Part shown: positions 33,492 to 46,014 of the stretch, piece after piece
How the letters are laid out: every line of letters begins with the position of its first letter
Numbering within the stretch: the first letter of the stretch is position 1
Source: Aspidapion aeneum
Taxonomy: Eukaryota; Arthropoda; Insecta; Coleoptera; Brentidae
Assembly: GCA_963576565.1 (NCBI GenBank)
Contig: OY755038.1
Coordinates: 141,956,558-142,020,557 of the forward strand
Direction: 5' to 3'
DNA: 64,000 nt
Translations under genes and position numbers: made by a program
Notes under the pieces: generated by a model
Told to the model about the DNA's origin: nothing
The model's database searches: none
Seen by the model: the letters and a program-made list of their open reading frames with translations, nothing else

Positions 33492-36400
33492 GTGGTCGAC
33501 CTTCGAGTCAGCCTGAACAAGCATCGACCGATAGGCTAACTTACGTTTTAGATTATGTGATAAGTCATGCTCGTAAAGATGAAAGGCCTTATTTAGAAGT
33601 GGATGTGCTCGGAAATAAGTTATTAGGTTTGTTGGATTCCGGGGCTTCACGTACCTTTTTAGGGAATCATGGTTGGTCAATCATCGAGAGGTTTGGTTTT
33701 TCACTTGATACGACAAAGAAGACGAGTTGTATTGTGGCAAATGGTCAAAGCACGAGTAGTATTGGGACAGTGCAGCTTCCTATGCGAGTTCAGGATAAAT
33801 TTAGGTTAATAGAGGTCGTCGTCGTTCCTGAATTGCCGCACACTTTGATTTTGGGATTAGATTTTTGGATTTCGATGGGGATAGTACCGAACTTAAGTAC
33901 TAATGAGTGGCACTTTGCCGATAATAAAGATGTGATTTGTTCTTTAGAAACACCAGACCAACAAACTACTCTTTCGCCTTATGAATCAGAACGACTAGAG
34001 GAATTGGTCGATAAATATAAGACTATTATGGGTGACTCACTAGGATGTACAGACAGGGTAGAGCATAAGATTACAACAGATGCAGCACCGATAAGACAAC
34101 GTTCATATAAGGTCTCACCGGTCATTCAAAAACTTATTGATGACGAAATCGACGAAATGCTGAAAATGGATGTGATAGAACGTAGTAGTAGTTCATGGGC
34201 TTCACCAGTGGTAATGGTACAAAAGAAAAACACAAAGAAATATCGGTTCTGCGTAGACTACCGCAAATTGAACTCAGTAACGGCGCGTGATAGTTATCCT
34301 TTACCACTCGTATCCGAGACTCTTGACAAGTTGAAAGATGCTAAATACTTGTCAACTTTAGATATCAAAAGCGCTTATTGGCAAGTACCAATGGAAGAAT
34401 CATCGAAGCCACTAACAGCATTCATCTGTCGACGAGGTCTCTTCCAATTTAAGCGGTTACCATTTGGTCTTCATAATGCACCTGCAACTTGGCAGAGACT
34501 CATAGATAGCATCATAGGAAACGATTTAGACCCCTACGTGTACGTATATCTCGATGACCTCGTAATTGTCACACAGAGCTTTTCTGAACATCTTAGAATT
34601 CTTGAGGAAGTCCTACGAAGATTGCAGAATGCAAAGATAACGGTAAGTTGGGAGAAATGCCAACTGTGTAGGCCAGAAATGACTTATTTAGGTTTCGTAG
34701 TGGACCGTCGAGGCATCCGAGTTGACCCTAATAAAATTAAAGCCATGTTAGAGCTCCAGAGGCCAAGAACTGTCAGAGAAGTTCGTAGAGTTGTAGGTAC
34801 AATATCCTGGTATAGACGTTTCATAGAGAATTTTTCAGCGATAATAGCTCCAATTACAGCTCTAACTAAGAAAAATCAAAAGTTCGATTGGACTCCAGAC
34901 TGCGAAAGAGCATTTATTAAGATTAAGGAACTTTTAGTGACTGCACCGATTCTTACATGTCCAGATTATACCAAAGAATTTGTCATTCAAACAGACGCAT
35001 CAGGCTATGGAATAGGAGCATGTTTAACGCAACCTTATCCTGAAGGAGACAAAGTCATTTGCTATTTGAGTCGATCTTTGACTAAGCAAGAACGTGTTTA
35101 CACGACCACCGAGCGAGAATGTTTGGCATTGGTTTGGGCGATAGAGAAGCTCCGGCCTTATATTGAGGGGATCTCATTTAAGGTCATAACAGATCATTTT
35201 AGCTTAAAATGGCTTCATAGCTTAAAAGAGCCCAGTGGAAGACTTGCTCGTTGGTCTGTAAAACTGCAGCAATATGATTTTGAAGTAATCCATCGGAAAG
35301 GGAAAGATTTAGTTGTCCCGGACATGTTGTCTCGTGCAGTACCTATGATTGATACAATTTCGCAGCCCAGAGATGTTTCAACAGCAATTAAAGATCGATG
35401 GTACCAAAAGATGGTAAAGAGGGTCGTAGAATCACCGTTAAAATTTATGAACTGGAGATACACTGATAATAAGTTGTATAAATATGTCAAACAAGAATAC
35501 CCTCAACTTTCACCATCTAACGAATATTGGAAAGAGGTAGTCCCCAAAGATCATAGGCGTAGAATTATTGGAGAAGCTCACGATCCTCCTACCGCAGGAC
35601 ATATGGGTGTGTATAAAACCTTCCACAGACTGGCAGAAAAATATTATTGGCCAAAAATGCGCCAGGACGTGGCAACTTTTGTAAAGAAATGCTTTATCTG
35701 TGCAGCTCATAAAGGTGATACACAAGGTGTATCTGATCAGATGATATCTCACCCAAAACCAACTCGTCCAGGGGAAATTATTTCGACTGATTTATGTGGT
35801 TCGGTTCGGTTCGTTCAACAAAGGGTAATTGCTGGATTCTCGTCGTTACGGACTATTTGAGTAAGTTTTCCTTAGTTTTTCCAATGCGAACAGCCCCTAC
35901 TCAAGCTGTTGTTAAGCATCTTGAGGAGCAAGTATTTATGGTCTTCGGAGTGCCCCGTTTGATACTTTGTGATAATGGCCCTCAGTACAAAAGTAATGAG
36001 TTTAAGCGTTTTGCTGAGAGTTATCAGGTGAAAATTCAGTATAATCCGTATTATCACCCCAGAGCAAATCCAACAGAAAGGACGAATCGCACGTTAAAAA
36101 CCATGTTATGTTGTTATGTGAAAGACAACCACAGGAAGTGGGACGAACAAATACATAAACTTGCCTGCGCGATTCGTACTGCAACCCATGAGACAACCAG
36201 GATGTCTCATTTCTTTGTTAATTTTGGTAGAAATATGTGTCTGTCAGGAAAAGATTACTCCAACCCAGTGTTGTTATCTGAAGAGAATGGTGTACAATCT
36301 GCAGCTGAAAGTAAGAACGAAGGTTTCCGGAAGCTCTATGCGGATGTTAAGAGAAGGTTAGAGGTGGCTGGAGAGAAAAACGTAGTTCAGTATAATTTGC

Positions 36401-36633
36401 GTACAAGGGTACCCAACTTTGTTGTGGGTCAGCGTGTTTGGAAGAAGAATTATGTGTTGTCAGATGCTGCGAAGTTTTTCTCGAAGAAGTTAGCACCGAA
36501 ATTCGTTGGTCCTTATGTGATTAGGAATAAAATTTCTCCATGGATATTTGAGCTTCAGGAACCATCGGGTAAAGTACTGCCAGGGAGTTGGCATGCCAAA
36601 GACCTTAAGTCGGCAGCGGACCTCTCCGATTAA
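33473..36633 (+). pseudogene. pol: Gypsy Pol (protease, RT, RNase H, integrase), one frameshift
   Basis: Read by -1 frameshift from gag. Protease DSGA begins at 33635. Reverse transcriptase has FCVDYRKLN near 34251 and YLDD at 34547-34558. RNase H has TDASG near 34990. The integrase His/Cys finger is at about 35579-35710 and the core starts with D at 35789. The frame is then lost at a triple GGTTC repeat (35798-35812) and continues one frame over from about 35794 to the TAA at 36631. The second part carries DNGPQ near 35970 and the catalytic Glu near 36075, then a GPY/F-like C-terminus; no chromodomain. One extra 5-bp unit would shift the frame exactly this way, so the lesion looks like a single slippage event. 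Everything else appears intact. Confidence 0.92.
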
Positions 36634-36656
36634 CCTTTTAGGTTAATCGTCTTGAA

Positions 36657-36671
36657 GTTGGGGGGGGATTA
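36657..36671 (+). promoter_or_regulatory. Gypsy polypurine tract
   Basis: A run of eight G with flanking purines (36660-36668) ends 3 bases before the 3' LTR; expected plus-strand primer. Only 38 bp separate the pol stop from the LTR, so there is no room for env. Confidence 0.8.
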
Positions 36672-39650
36672 TGTAACGTGTCATTTTTACGTTTAAGACA
36701 ACGTTACATATTTGTTTATTTAGGTAAATAATCAAGGCTCTTTGATTCGTCTTTCTGTACACAAAGTAAGGGTATTTTATAGAGATAGGTTTGGAGGTTA
36801 TATAGTGTCTAGGAAGTTACCTTAAAAGGAGGCATTCCATCGAATTACTGTGGACACTACGCACATCGCATTATCTGGACATCGTAATTGGAATTTAGGA
36901 TCACAGGTTTCGGGAAAATCACATAAAACTTTTGGTTGTTTTGTTTATGTCTGCAGTTTCGTCGTTTACTTGACGTACATAAAGTTAAACAGCTGTTATG
37001 CTGGGGAATGGCGGCGTTGCCGCATCACAAATGGTTTTAGTAACAGGAAGGAAACGTTTGGATGAACATTTCATTCCCTTACGTTTATTTTCGAGGATAT
37101 TGGGACAATCCGAACCTCATAGCTAGTTGTGACAGCACGAAAACATATTTAGGTCCACGGTTTGACCAGGAACAACCGAGGCTCCGCCACTTTGATATCT
37201 TTATTAATTTGATAGGGAAAGGATAAAATAAATACGAGTTATGCACTTTTGTAAATGGGAGATAAACGAGGGATACAAACCAAGACTAAAAGAATAAACG
37301 AAATCGTGTGAGTTAACATCTGAACACTCTTGTGCCGAGCTTCTTAGCAGTAGTTCAGTGTGCATTTTTGGGTTCAGGTTCAGAAACAACTTTATTACAG
37401 TAGAAATGTTTTACAAGAATGGCGTCAAACCATATGAATCTTAGAGAAAACATATATAAAGAGCAAAGGAAACTTGTGACTGAAACTGTAGCTAAAATAC
37501 AACTAAATTCTACACTTAGTATAGCTTTACTCATATGGGAATTGGTTGAGTGTTCGAATATTCCTGGGTTTGCTGCATGCCCTGATCTCCAGTAATTGAT
37601 TTTACAGTTGATGGTTTCAATGCTGAGCTTCTTCTAGTCCGTCGGGTTATTCTTCTTCTACTTAATATGTTGGTGGGGGTCCGGTAGGCAAATGTTCGGT
37701 CAAATGTATGGAGGGTGTCTCGACGTCCTTGTTATAAAAATTTCAACCGTGGAAATAGATCCGACAACACCTCAAGGTGCGTTTTACGTACTTCCTATCC
37801 CCTTGGTCGGTGCTGCCCCCTATATACCTGTATAGAACTATTGCTGTATCTCCTCATTGGTTACTTTGAAAACCCCGGGTTTTTTCTTCCAGTCTTGCCA
37901 CTGAAGGTAGAGATTTATTTTTGGCGAAAAAAAGTTTTTTATAAATAGGTTCGCATCCTTTATTTGAATTTAACCGGGAAGATTAGGTTGGTACTATTGC
38001 GTTTTATCGTCCCCACTCCCCACCAAATTTACAAAACGGTTTCCGGCGACTTCATTATTCTGGTATTCTCGACGAAGTGCTTTGTCTCTCTTTGCTATCG
38101 AATTTTGGCTGGGTCGGCAGCAGGCTCTGGGATCGCCATTGTTTTGGTTAGTGGCACTGCAAAAAAACTGCAGGTTCAGTCCCAGAGACTGTACAAGTGA
38201 GTCCGTCGTGTCTAGGCGTAATCTGGAGTGACGCTCGCACCCTTTTGAGGGGAATTTTAAGTCGGCCTACGCCATTTTGTACGGAAAGAGCAGCGCCCTG
38301 TCCATTCCATCGGCAGCGGTGCTGGACGCTGGTGGGAAGCCGGACGAGCCAGTTCTAACCCTGGGAAAGGGTTCTACGCTCGGGCAAGCATCCCACAACC
38401 TTTCTACGCTCGGGCAAAGAATCAGCAACATTTTCCACAACCAGTGTGGCCCTAGCGTGATGTGCTAAGCGGGCACTAGGGGAGGCGCGAGCAGAACGGG
38501 ACCTGGAGTAGCAGAAGATGTCTGGTACAACACATCCAGGTTTACAAAATAAAACACATTTTTTATTTTAACAATATAATCAAGGACCAAGGTAGGAGCA
38601 AGCCTTAACTATAATTTTTTTTCTCATATATAACTTTCACAATATAATTTAGAAGTGATCTTTCCCTATATAATTTTGCACAGCTTAATTTTAACACTTC
38701 TTGTAAACGCAAAGTAACGGTATGACGTCATAACCACAATTTTGCGGTGTATTTACTAAGTTTTCCTTCATTTCATTTATTTAAGACAATTTCTCTTGTG
38801 AAATTTGGATTGTCTTGCTACTTAGGCCCTGACTTGTTCCACTACATTCCATTATTTTTTTTTATTTTTTCATGTTTTTGGTAATACTCCAGTTTTATCT
38901 TTTAAAATAAACAAGATGAACTAATTTTTCTTGTGTTATTTGTACAACCCAATGACCAACTTTGCGGAGACAAAAGAGAGATGAGATTACATGTTTTAAC
39001 GGTTTCCTTACACATTTTTACCTCATGGGGTGGATCTCGGACTGGGTTGCTGTCTGTCTCATTCTACCCAACGTAGAATGATGACAGCAGATATTTGGTC
39101 CGGATCTCCCCTATGACAGAATAATTTTGGAAGTATATCTTATTTTTAACCATCATTTATACAACTGAGTCTCACACTACTGATTCAGATGTAGATAACT
39201 ATGACCTATTAAAGGAGTCCATCTACCTGTAAAGTGCTTCTAGTTTTGTCATCTTAATTCAATCTTTTAGAATTTTATTCTGTTTATTTTTTTGGTTATT
39301 CTTAATTACACAAATACTCTGGAAGCCTCGGAAGTAAGTAGAATTTCATTGTTTGGCTGCAACGTTTGGGTTGAACTGTATTTTATTTAAGATCTTCTTT
39401 GTAAAACATTGGTATTAAATAATGTGGCGCACTTAAAAGTTTCTTATTTCTGAACCCCCCCCTTCTCCACTGTATAAAAGTTACCGGGCATATCAATGTT
39501 TTACCTAGCTGGAAAATACAGTTCTGCTTCCAGATATTTGTTTAATTATTCAGTGGGTTTCAGTGTCACAAATTGGCGCCCAAATTTTTTAAACTTTTTT
39601 TAAGGCCACAAATTGGCGCCCAAATTTTTTTAATTTTTTTTAAGGCCACA
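36672..39650 (+). repeat. Gypsy 3' LTR, 2.98 kb
   Basis: 2979 bp, about 99.6% identical to 16269-19244 by eye. It ends AAGGCCACA, followed by the AGGC target duplication (39651-39654). It also contains the two internal primer-site-like copies (39570 and 39611), showing that they belong to the LTR. Confidence 0.95.
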
Positions 39651-39654
39651 AGGC

Positions 39655-40680
39655 ACAGTTTTACAACTGGCTGCTTATAAACACCGGTAACCGTTTTTAC
39701 CGTCGCAACACGCACCTGACCGTCCCCGCCGGGATGCAGTTCGATGACCCGACCGACCGGCCATTTCAAAGGCGATTGAATGTGATCACTTGTTATGATA
39801 ACCAAATCATTTAATTTGATATTTGGGGACAAATCAGTCCACTTGTGTCGCTGTTGTAGCGTATGCAAATACTCTATAGAATACCGTTTCCAAAAATCAT
39901 TATGTAGTTTTTGGATTAGTTGCCATCTCGAGAGCCGATTTAGGGGAACCTCGGACAAATCTGACTCCGGAATTTCTGAATTAAGGGGTTCAAGTGTCAA
40001 AAAATGCCCAGGGTAAGAGGTTGAAGATCGTGTGGGTCTGAAGAGGCAGAAGATAAAGGGCGACTATTCAGTACGGCTTCTATGCGACAGGTAAGGGTGG
40101 ACATCTCCATGATAGACAACTTCTGGTCGCCGACAACTCGTACAAAGTGAGTTTTAAAACTTTTAACGCCAGCTTCTGCCAGGCCATTGAAATGTGGACT
40201 GAGAGGAGGTCCCAGATGCCAACGAATAGAAAGTCTGGTGGCAGCACTTCTTGCGTAATCCAGTAATTGGTTACGAAACCCTATAAAATTACTGCCTTGA
40301 TCTGACCAGCATTGCGTCACGCTTCCACGTCTGGAAATTAATCGATGGAATGCACCTACGAACCCTTCGGTGGACAGTTCCATGGTTAATTCCAAATGCA
40401 CGCAATGTGTGGCCGTACAGACAAACACACAGACATACGATTTGAAAGCTTTACAACCACGGTAACGATGAGGAATCACAAAGAAAAATCCACAAAAGTC
40501 GATAGCTACACTCGAAAAAGGTTTTAGTTGATTGATTCGATGAGCGGGAAGTGAACTCATTATGGGCGGTCTATAGGGTTTAGGGTTGATTCTAAAACAT
40601 TGCAAGCACTTGGATATGGTTCTTTGAATTGCCCGTCTGGCAGATAATATCCAAAATTGCTGTAAAACAGATTATGTAAT
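39655..40680 (-). pseudogene. pol: Pao2 pol: integrase and C-terminal domain
   Basis: Two frames cover this part: about 40000-40650 (integrase core with DFCG, SDQGSNF and HFNGLAEAG, the usual D, D, E set) and 39655-40000 (DUF5641-like end with RWQLIQKLHNDFW and a GRVIELHPGG strand). A frameshift near 40000 separates them and another near 40670 separates the core from the RT part. The C-terminal codons were cut off by the Gypsy insertion. Same domain order as BEL1, with clearly different sequence. Confidence 0.9.
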
Positions 40681-42929
40681 GTTTTAAACCCAGGATGAAG
40701 ATATTGTCGATGAGCGGACTCGATAAGAAGAGTAGTTAAACGATGGTCACTCGAAAGTAAGACGGGGTGTTTTGCAGAATAAGACAAAAGGTCAGATTTT
40801 TGCAATCTGCCACCGACTCTAATGATATTATTCTCATCAAGAAAAGGTGAAAGCTTTCGCAAAGGTTTCGGTATTGGTTTATCCTTAGATAACGCGGAAA
40901 AAAGCTCAGAAAAACAAGAACCTTGCACGCGTTTGATAAGAAGGTGTAACGCACCCTGCATCTTACCGGTGGTAGGAAAAACAATATTCTCAAAAATAAC
41001 TTTTTGGTCCGGCGGCTTAGTGGGTTTTTGATAGGAATGCTTTTGAAAAAGGTTAACTATTCGAAGGACATAACAAATGATACGTTGAATTTTGGATATA
41101 GATGAATATTTGATAAGAAGCTGATCTAAGAAGTTGACATCAATTATCGCATTGCAACAGACTTTTGGCTTTTCCTCCAGATTAATATCTCCGAAATCAA
41201 TCGGCATTTTTGGTTTATGAAAATAGGGCCATTCGTTTTCGGGAGACCACAAAAACGACGGTGCGTTCCACCACATGTCATGTGACATGAGCTGTGAAGG
41301 GGTGGCCCCTCGTGACGCAATATCGGCTGCATTTAAAGCAGAAGGAATGTAGCGCCACGAGTTTGAGGGAATGATTTCTTGGATTCTACTGACTCGATTT
41401 CCAACAAAGGTTTGCCAGCGATTAGGAGGGGATGAAAGCCAGTGCAATACGACTTGCGAATCGCAGAAAGTAACGATATTTGTAAAAGTTATTTTTCCCT
41501 CATAGCTAGATAAAACGAAGTCAATTAATTCGCTTAAAAGAAATGCGCCTAGGAGTTCTAGCCTAGCCAAAGTTTGTGACTTTATAGGCGCGACCCTAGA
41601 TTTTGCAGATATGAGAGAAACAGATATATTGTTTTCCTCTTCTACACGAAAATATACGACGCCTGCGTAGCCTCGAATTGAAGCGTCACAGAAGCCGATG
41701 ATTTGACAGGTATTGGTTTTTGACAGTTTGATTTGTCGGGGTAATTGAAAATTGGAAAGAAGCGGGAATTCAGAACGAAGTTTGTTCCAAGAGTCGATGA
41801 TAGAAGAATCTGGTTCTTCGTCCCAGCCTATTTTCGATATCCACAACTGTTGCAAAATAAATTTTGCTTGTAGCAACAAGGGACAAAGAAAACCTAAGGG
41901 ATCGAAGATTGTCCCTATGATAGATAAAATAGAACGTTTGGTTGGGGGTTTGTCCTTCATTCGGCATTGATAAGAAAAAATGTCGTTTTTTGGATGCCAT
42001 TGAAGTCCTAAAACTTTGATAAAGTGGGGTTCCTCCTTGTCGAAAGAGAGAGGCATTTGACGATCGGACTCTGGCAATGTTGCCAATAACTCAGGACAAT
42101 TGCTTGCCCATTTTTTAAGTTCAAATCCTCCCGACTTCAACAAATCATTGAGTTCTGTTTGAAGGGAGAGAGCTTCAGAAAGCGAAGGGCTAGTTCCCAA
42201 GATATCGTCGATATAGATTGACGTTTTTAGAACAGTACTAGCCATAGGAAAACGTTCCTTTTCTCTCTCTGCCAGCTCATTTAAGGTACGCATGGCTAGA
42301 AAAGGTGAGCATGTCATGCCAAAAGTGACAGTAGAAAGTTCCCACACTGAAAGTGGGTCCTGTGGAGAAAACCTCCACAATATCCTTTGATAAGGACGGT
42401 GATAAGGATTGATAAGGACTTGACGGAACATCTGTTTGATGTCAGCAATGTAGGCAATAGGATTAAGACGAAACGTAAGGAGTAAAGAAGCAATATCCTT
42501 TTGAAGTTTCGGTCCAGATAACAATGTGTCATTGAGACTAATATTTTTTGGGGTGACTGCCGAACAATCCCAGACTACCCTTAATTTTGTACTTAAGCTT
42601 TCCGGCTTTAGTACGCAATGATGTGCTAAAAAACACGACACGTCGACCTTTGGTTGACTAGATAAAACTAAACTCATATGATTAGAATCGATATAGTCTT
42701 GCATGAAACTTGAATAGGCAGTGTACAGATCAGGATTTTTGATTAATCTATTTTCTAGAAGTAAAAATCTACGATAAGCTTGCGGATAAGTATTTCCTAG
42801 GTCAGGGTTTATTTTGTCTTTAAACGGAAGATCTACCATGAATCTACCGCTCGGTTGCCGTACTACACTAGCAGTAAAAATTGATTCTGCCTGTTTTTCT
42901 TCCTTTGATAAGATTTGTTTTTTAGGCAA
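40680..42929 (-). pseudogene. pol: Pao2 pol: reverse transcriptase and RNase H
   Basis: A 700-plus codon open stretch. RT of the Pao type with catalytic YIDD at 42204-42215 (reverse), then the Pao RNase H-like region with FCDAS near 41690, then the start of the integrase finger (HRQYLHPGF near 40700). The frame is lost near 40670 and does not connect to the protease part upstream (break at 42929-42942). Confidence 0.92.
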
Positions 42930-42941
42930 ATGTTCGATTTC

Positions 42942-43305
42942 TCAAAACCTAGGGAGAATGACCTCTAAAGGAGGTGAATGACTCGTTAAAAAACAACTGG
43001 TTCGTTCCGTAAGACTACCTACTTCGTCAACCTTTCCCATGACGACCCAGCCAAAGGTAGTTTCAAGGGCTGAAGGCTGCCCTACCTGTCCAAGAACCCT
43101 GCCCTCCTTGAATATCTGTGCGAATAGCTCGCAACCAATAACCAGGTCCACAGGTCTAGATTTGAAATAAGATGGGTCGGCAAGTTTAAGGTTTTGCAAG
43201 TGTTTCCACTGATTATCGTTCAAAGAGAATGTAGGCATATTGGAACATAGTTGTGGAACCACAATTGCTTCGAAATTAAGTAAAGGAGTGACTTGTCCTT
43301 GTGGC
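42942..43305 (-). pseudogene. Pao2 protease-RT linker fragment
   Basis: 106 codons (42942-43262) from the DUF1758-like region that follows the protease in BEL/Pao. Motifs DLVIGCELF and FGWVVMGK parallel LLGADIF and FGYIIMGK in BEL1. It is out of frame with both neighbours. Confidence 0.85.
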
Positions 43306-44778
43306 TTAATGTGACATTGAACGAGCCCCTTTGGAAGTAAAAGAAGACATCTGATTTAATCCGAATATTTCAGTGGTGTAACTTCGCCTAGGAAGATTAA
43401 GACGCTGAATACACTTTTCACTGATGAATCCTGTCTGTGATCCAGAATCAAGCAGTGCCCTTACAGGTTGAAAATTTCTGCAACCGTCCATAACATCTAT
43501 TATGGCGGTGCATAAAAGAAAGGTACCTGAAGGTCCTGAGGCATTTAATGACACATGAAGATTATTGACAGGTGGTGTGTGAATGACAGGACTAGTATCT
43601 TGGCTTCCAGACTCTTGATTAGTTTCTAAGATATGAGTTAAAGTGTGGTGCCTTTTACTATTGCAAGTCCTGCATGAATATTTTGATTTGCACGTATCTA
43701 CATTATGCAAGGGATGAAAACACGCTAGACATAATTTTTTCTGTTTGACGAAAGATAGGCGATCGATAGGTAAGAGATCAAGAAATGTTTGACATTTCGA
43801 AAGCACGTGACCTTGATTACACCGGAAACATTTTATTCCCGTACCTGAATTAGTTGAGGTGCCAGCCAGTCTTATAAAAGGCGAATTGGATGATTTATAG
43901 GTAGGCTTTTGCCCAAACTGATTTCGCATAGAATTTGAATTTTGATAGGTAGGCTTTTGCCCAGACTGATTTTGCATAGAATTTGATTTTTGATATATAG
44001 GCACCTTTTTGGGTGCTGTTGATTGAGGAAGTGATTCCAAAACTTTACATCTTTTTTCTAGAAATTGAAAAAGTGACTGAAAAGTGGGAATTTCGTTATT
44101 AGTATTGGCGTGACTCATTTCGAAATTTGAACGCGTTGGAATATCTAATTTTTCTAATAAAATGAAAAAAATAATAAAGTCCCAACTGTCAACGTCAAAG
44201 CTAAGTGATTTTAAAATTTCTAGGGATTCAGAAAAGGTGTCAATTAAATTACGTAATTCTTTAGCTGACTCGTTTTTTAAGGTGGAGTTCATAATTGAGC
44301 TTAAAGCATCATTTGCGAGGTCTCGCTTGTTTTGATATCTATTGACTAATTTGTCATAAGCAATTTTATAATTTTGATCAGATAAGCTAATCCCTGATAT
44401 CAATTTTAAAGGCTCATCCTCGAGATATGAAAATAAATATTGAAGTTTTCGAACGTTACTTAGACTTTGATTTTGATCTATGATGTTATTAAAAAGATCG
44501 AAAAAGCTTGGCCATAATTTTTTATCACCTCGGAATATGGGAATACCTAACTCTTTGAGTTTTGGAGTTTCAGATTCGTTTTGTCGAACATATGATCCCG
44601 AAAAAGATGGGGCCTCAACCGGAAATATTTTAGAGTAAACCCCCTTACACGCATAAAAATATTTACGAGCTTCTGAAAGGATCGCATCCTGCGTTTTAAA
44701 CTCCTCGACGTCCGAGTCGTCTATCAACATAATGACGTCATTATGTGCCAGCATGCATTTATCGAAGGTTTCATCCAA
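43306..44778 (-). pseudogene. gag: Pao2 Gag and protease N-part
   Basis: 490 codons from ATG at 44778. DUF1759-type Gag core at about residues 75-240, then a short tandem repeat with KPTYQNSNS units at about 265-300. Knuckle CFRCNQGHVLSKC lies near 43830-43795, with further Cys/His clusters to about 43630. Protease DSGS lies near 43440. The frame breaks at about 43306, inside the protease domain, so no full polyprotein can be made. Confidence 0.92.
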
Positions 44779-44948
44779 TCGTTACTATAGCAGCGGACCA
44801 AAACCAGGTACTGCGCCGACTTTCTCTCTCGGCGTTTCAAATACGATGATGCGAAAAATTCAAGGCCGCGTTCTTATTGCAAATAATTATTAATACCGTC
44901 GTATGGATTTATTATTTAAAAATAATTCGGCTCGAAAGGAACACTTTA
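44779..44948 (-). other. Pao2 5' leader
   Basis: 170 bp between LTR and gag start. No clear TGG primer site directly follows the LTR (the first bases read TAAAGTGTTCC on the reverse strand), so the primer is unassigned. Confidence 0.7.
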
Positions 44949-45413
44949 TGTTAGTCCACGGATAGAAAAACGCTAAATGCAGTGGACTGTAAATATTTTA
45001 ATTAATGATAGCGCGAACAAACATAAATATTGATATGAAATTACGAAATAATCTAAACGTCCATAGGAAAAATATTGTGACACACAACGGTAATCAGACA
45101 AATGCACTCACCACTTTTGCAGCCAAATTCTCCACTTCCAAGGGGCCCCTGATGGATCTAATGATGTCACCACGTAGCTGAAGGGTTGAAGTTTCTAGTT
45201 CTATGCTTCAGTACACAAAAATCGAGCACTTTCAGGTGTAGATATTTGAAATTGTTGGAGAACGAAATTAACACGCCTTTTTCTCTAGGCGATTGACAAG
45301 GATCTCACTGGTTGTTGGTGCGCATGTCCAAATACGCGGAATGCGCTTTGTCCTTTATACAGTTGTGTGTTTTTAAAAATATATATAAACAACCGCGAAA
45401 TTTAGCGGGAGCT

Positions 45414-45417
<4 letters not shown>
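44949..45417 (-). repeat. Pao2 5' LTR
   Basis: 469 bp, TGTTAG...CTAACA, about 98% identical to 15547-16018. It abuts (TA)n at 45418. Confidence 0.95.

Positions 45418-45496
<79 letters not shown>
45418..45496. repeat. (TA)n tract, right of Pao2
   Basis: About 39 TA units, continuation of the target at 15484-15546; the errantivirus-type element begins at 45498 after one C. Confidence 0.97.
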
Positions 45497-45497
<1 letters not shown>

Positions 45498-45498
<1 letters not shown>

Positions 45499-45950
45499 GT
45501 TATACTTTAAAGTTTACTTTTAACTTTTTAAGAAACTTTATTTTGATTAAATACAATATAGGACTTAAACGTTATAATTGAACGTGTACTTAAGAACGAT
45601 TCTAAAGAGAATGACTTAACATTACAATGATTCTAGTTTATATAAAGAAAAGGTGCTGATTAAGCAATGGAATAATTCCTTAATATTCTAGATTTAAACT
45701 TCTTAGAACTAAAGTGCAATTCTGCAGGAATGCACGTGTTGTTTATTCCATGAGAGACGCAAGTCAGCAGAATGGTCTTCTTATCTTGAAAGGTTCTGAG
45801 AAATAAAGTGCTGATTCGGCTTGATTGCACGTGTTGTTTATTTCATGGGAAACGCAAGTCAGCAGAATAAGCTTCTTATCTGGAAGGTTCTCGGGTTTCA
45901 TAGAAGGTTCTGGTTTCTTCTAAGTGTAGGCAGGATATTTTCATATAACA
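45498..45950 (-). repeat. Errantivirus-type 3' LTR
   Basis: 453 bp, TGTTAT...ATAACA. It is 95 bp longer than the other LTR because a segment containing GCACGTGTTGTTTATT is present twice (about 45731 and 45826). Elsewhere a handful of substitutions. Confidence 0.93.
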
Positions 45951-45966
45951 GCTCCCCTCTTTTTGA
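45951..45966 (-). promoter_or_regulatory. Errantivirus-type polypurine tract
   Basis: AAAAAGAGGGGAGC on the reverse strand directly before the 3' LTR. Confidence 0.75.
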
Positions 45967-46014
45967 AAAAGTTGGCGTTATACGGCAACTTTTATTAAGA
46001 TGATTGATTGATTA

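Larger units (their letters stand above)
16269..39650 (+). mobile_element. Giant Ty3/Gypsy LTR retrotransposon with BEL1 nested in its leader
   Basis: LTRs at 16269-19244 and 36672-39650, both TG...CA, flanked by the 4-bp duplication AGGC (16265-16268 and 39651-39654). Without the nested BEL1 (7120 bp plus 5 bp) the element is about 16.26 kb, very large for Gypsy in an insect-like genome. Order: 5' LTR, primer site, about 5.3 kb of T-rich leader, gag, pol, polypurine tract, 3' LTR. The LTRs differ at about a dozen positions in 2976 bp (about 0.4%), so insertion is recent. No env and no chromodomain were seen. Confidence 0.95.
15547..45417 (-). mobile_element. Pao2: BEL/Pao LTR retrotransposon, split by the Gypsy insertion
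   Basis: Reverse-strand element with LTRs at 44949-45417 (5') and 15547-16018 (3'). Coding remains run from 44778 down to 39655, and the last codons plus 3' UTR are at 16019-16268. Removing 16269-39650 and one AGGC rejoins pol in frame with a stop a few codons on. That leaves an element of about 6.5 kb, a normal size for BEL/Pao. Its LTRs differ at about six positions plus small indels over 470 bp (about 1.5-2% by eye), making it the oldest member of this nest. Pol carries at least four frameshifts, so it is inactive. Confidence 0.93.
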
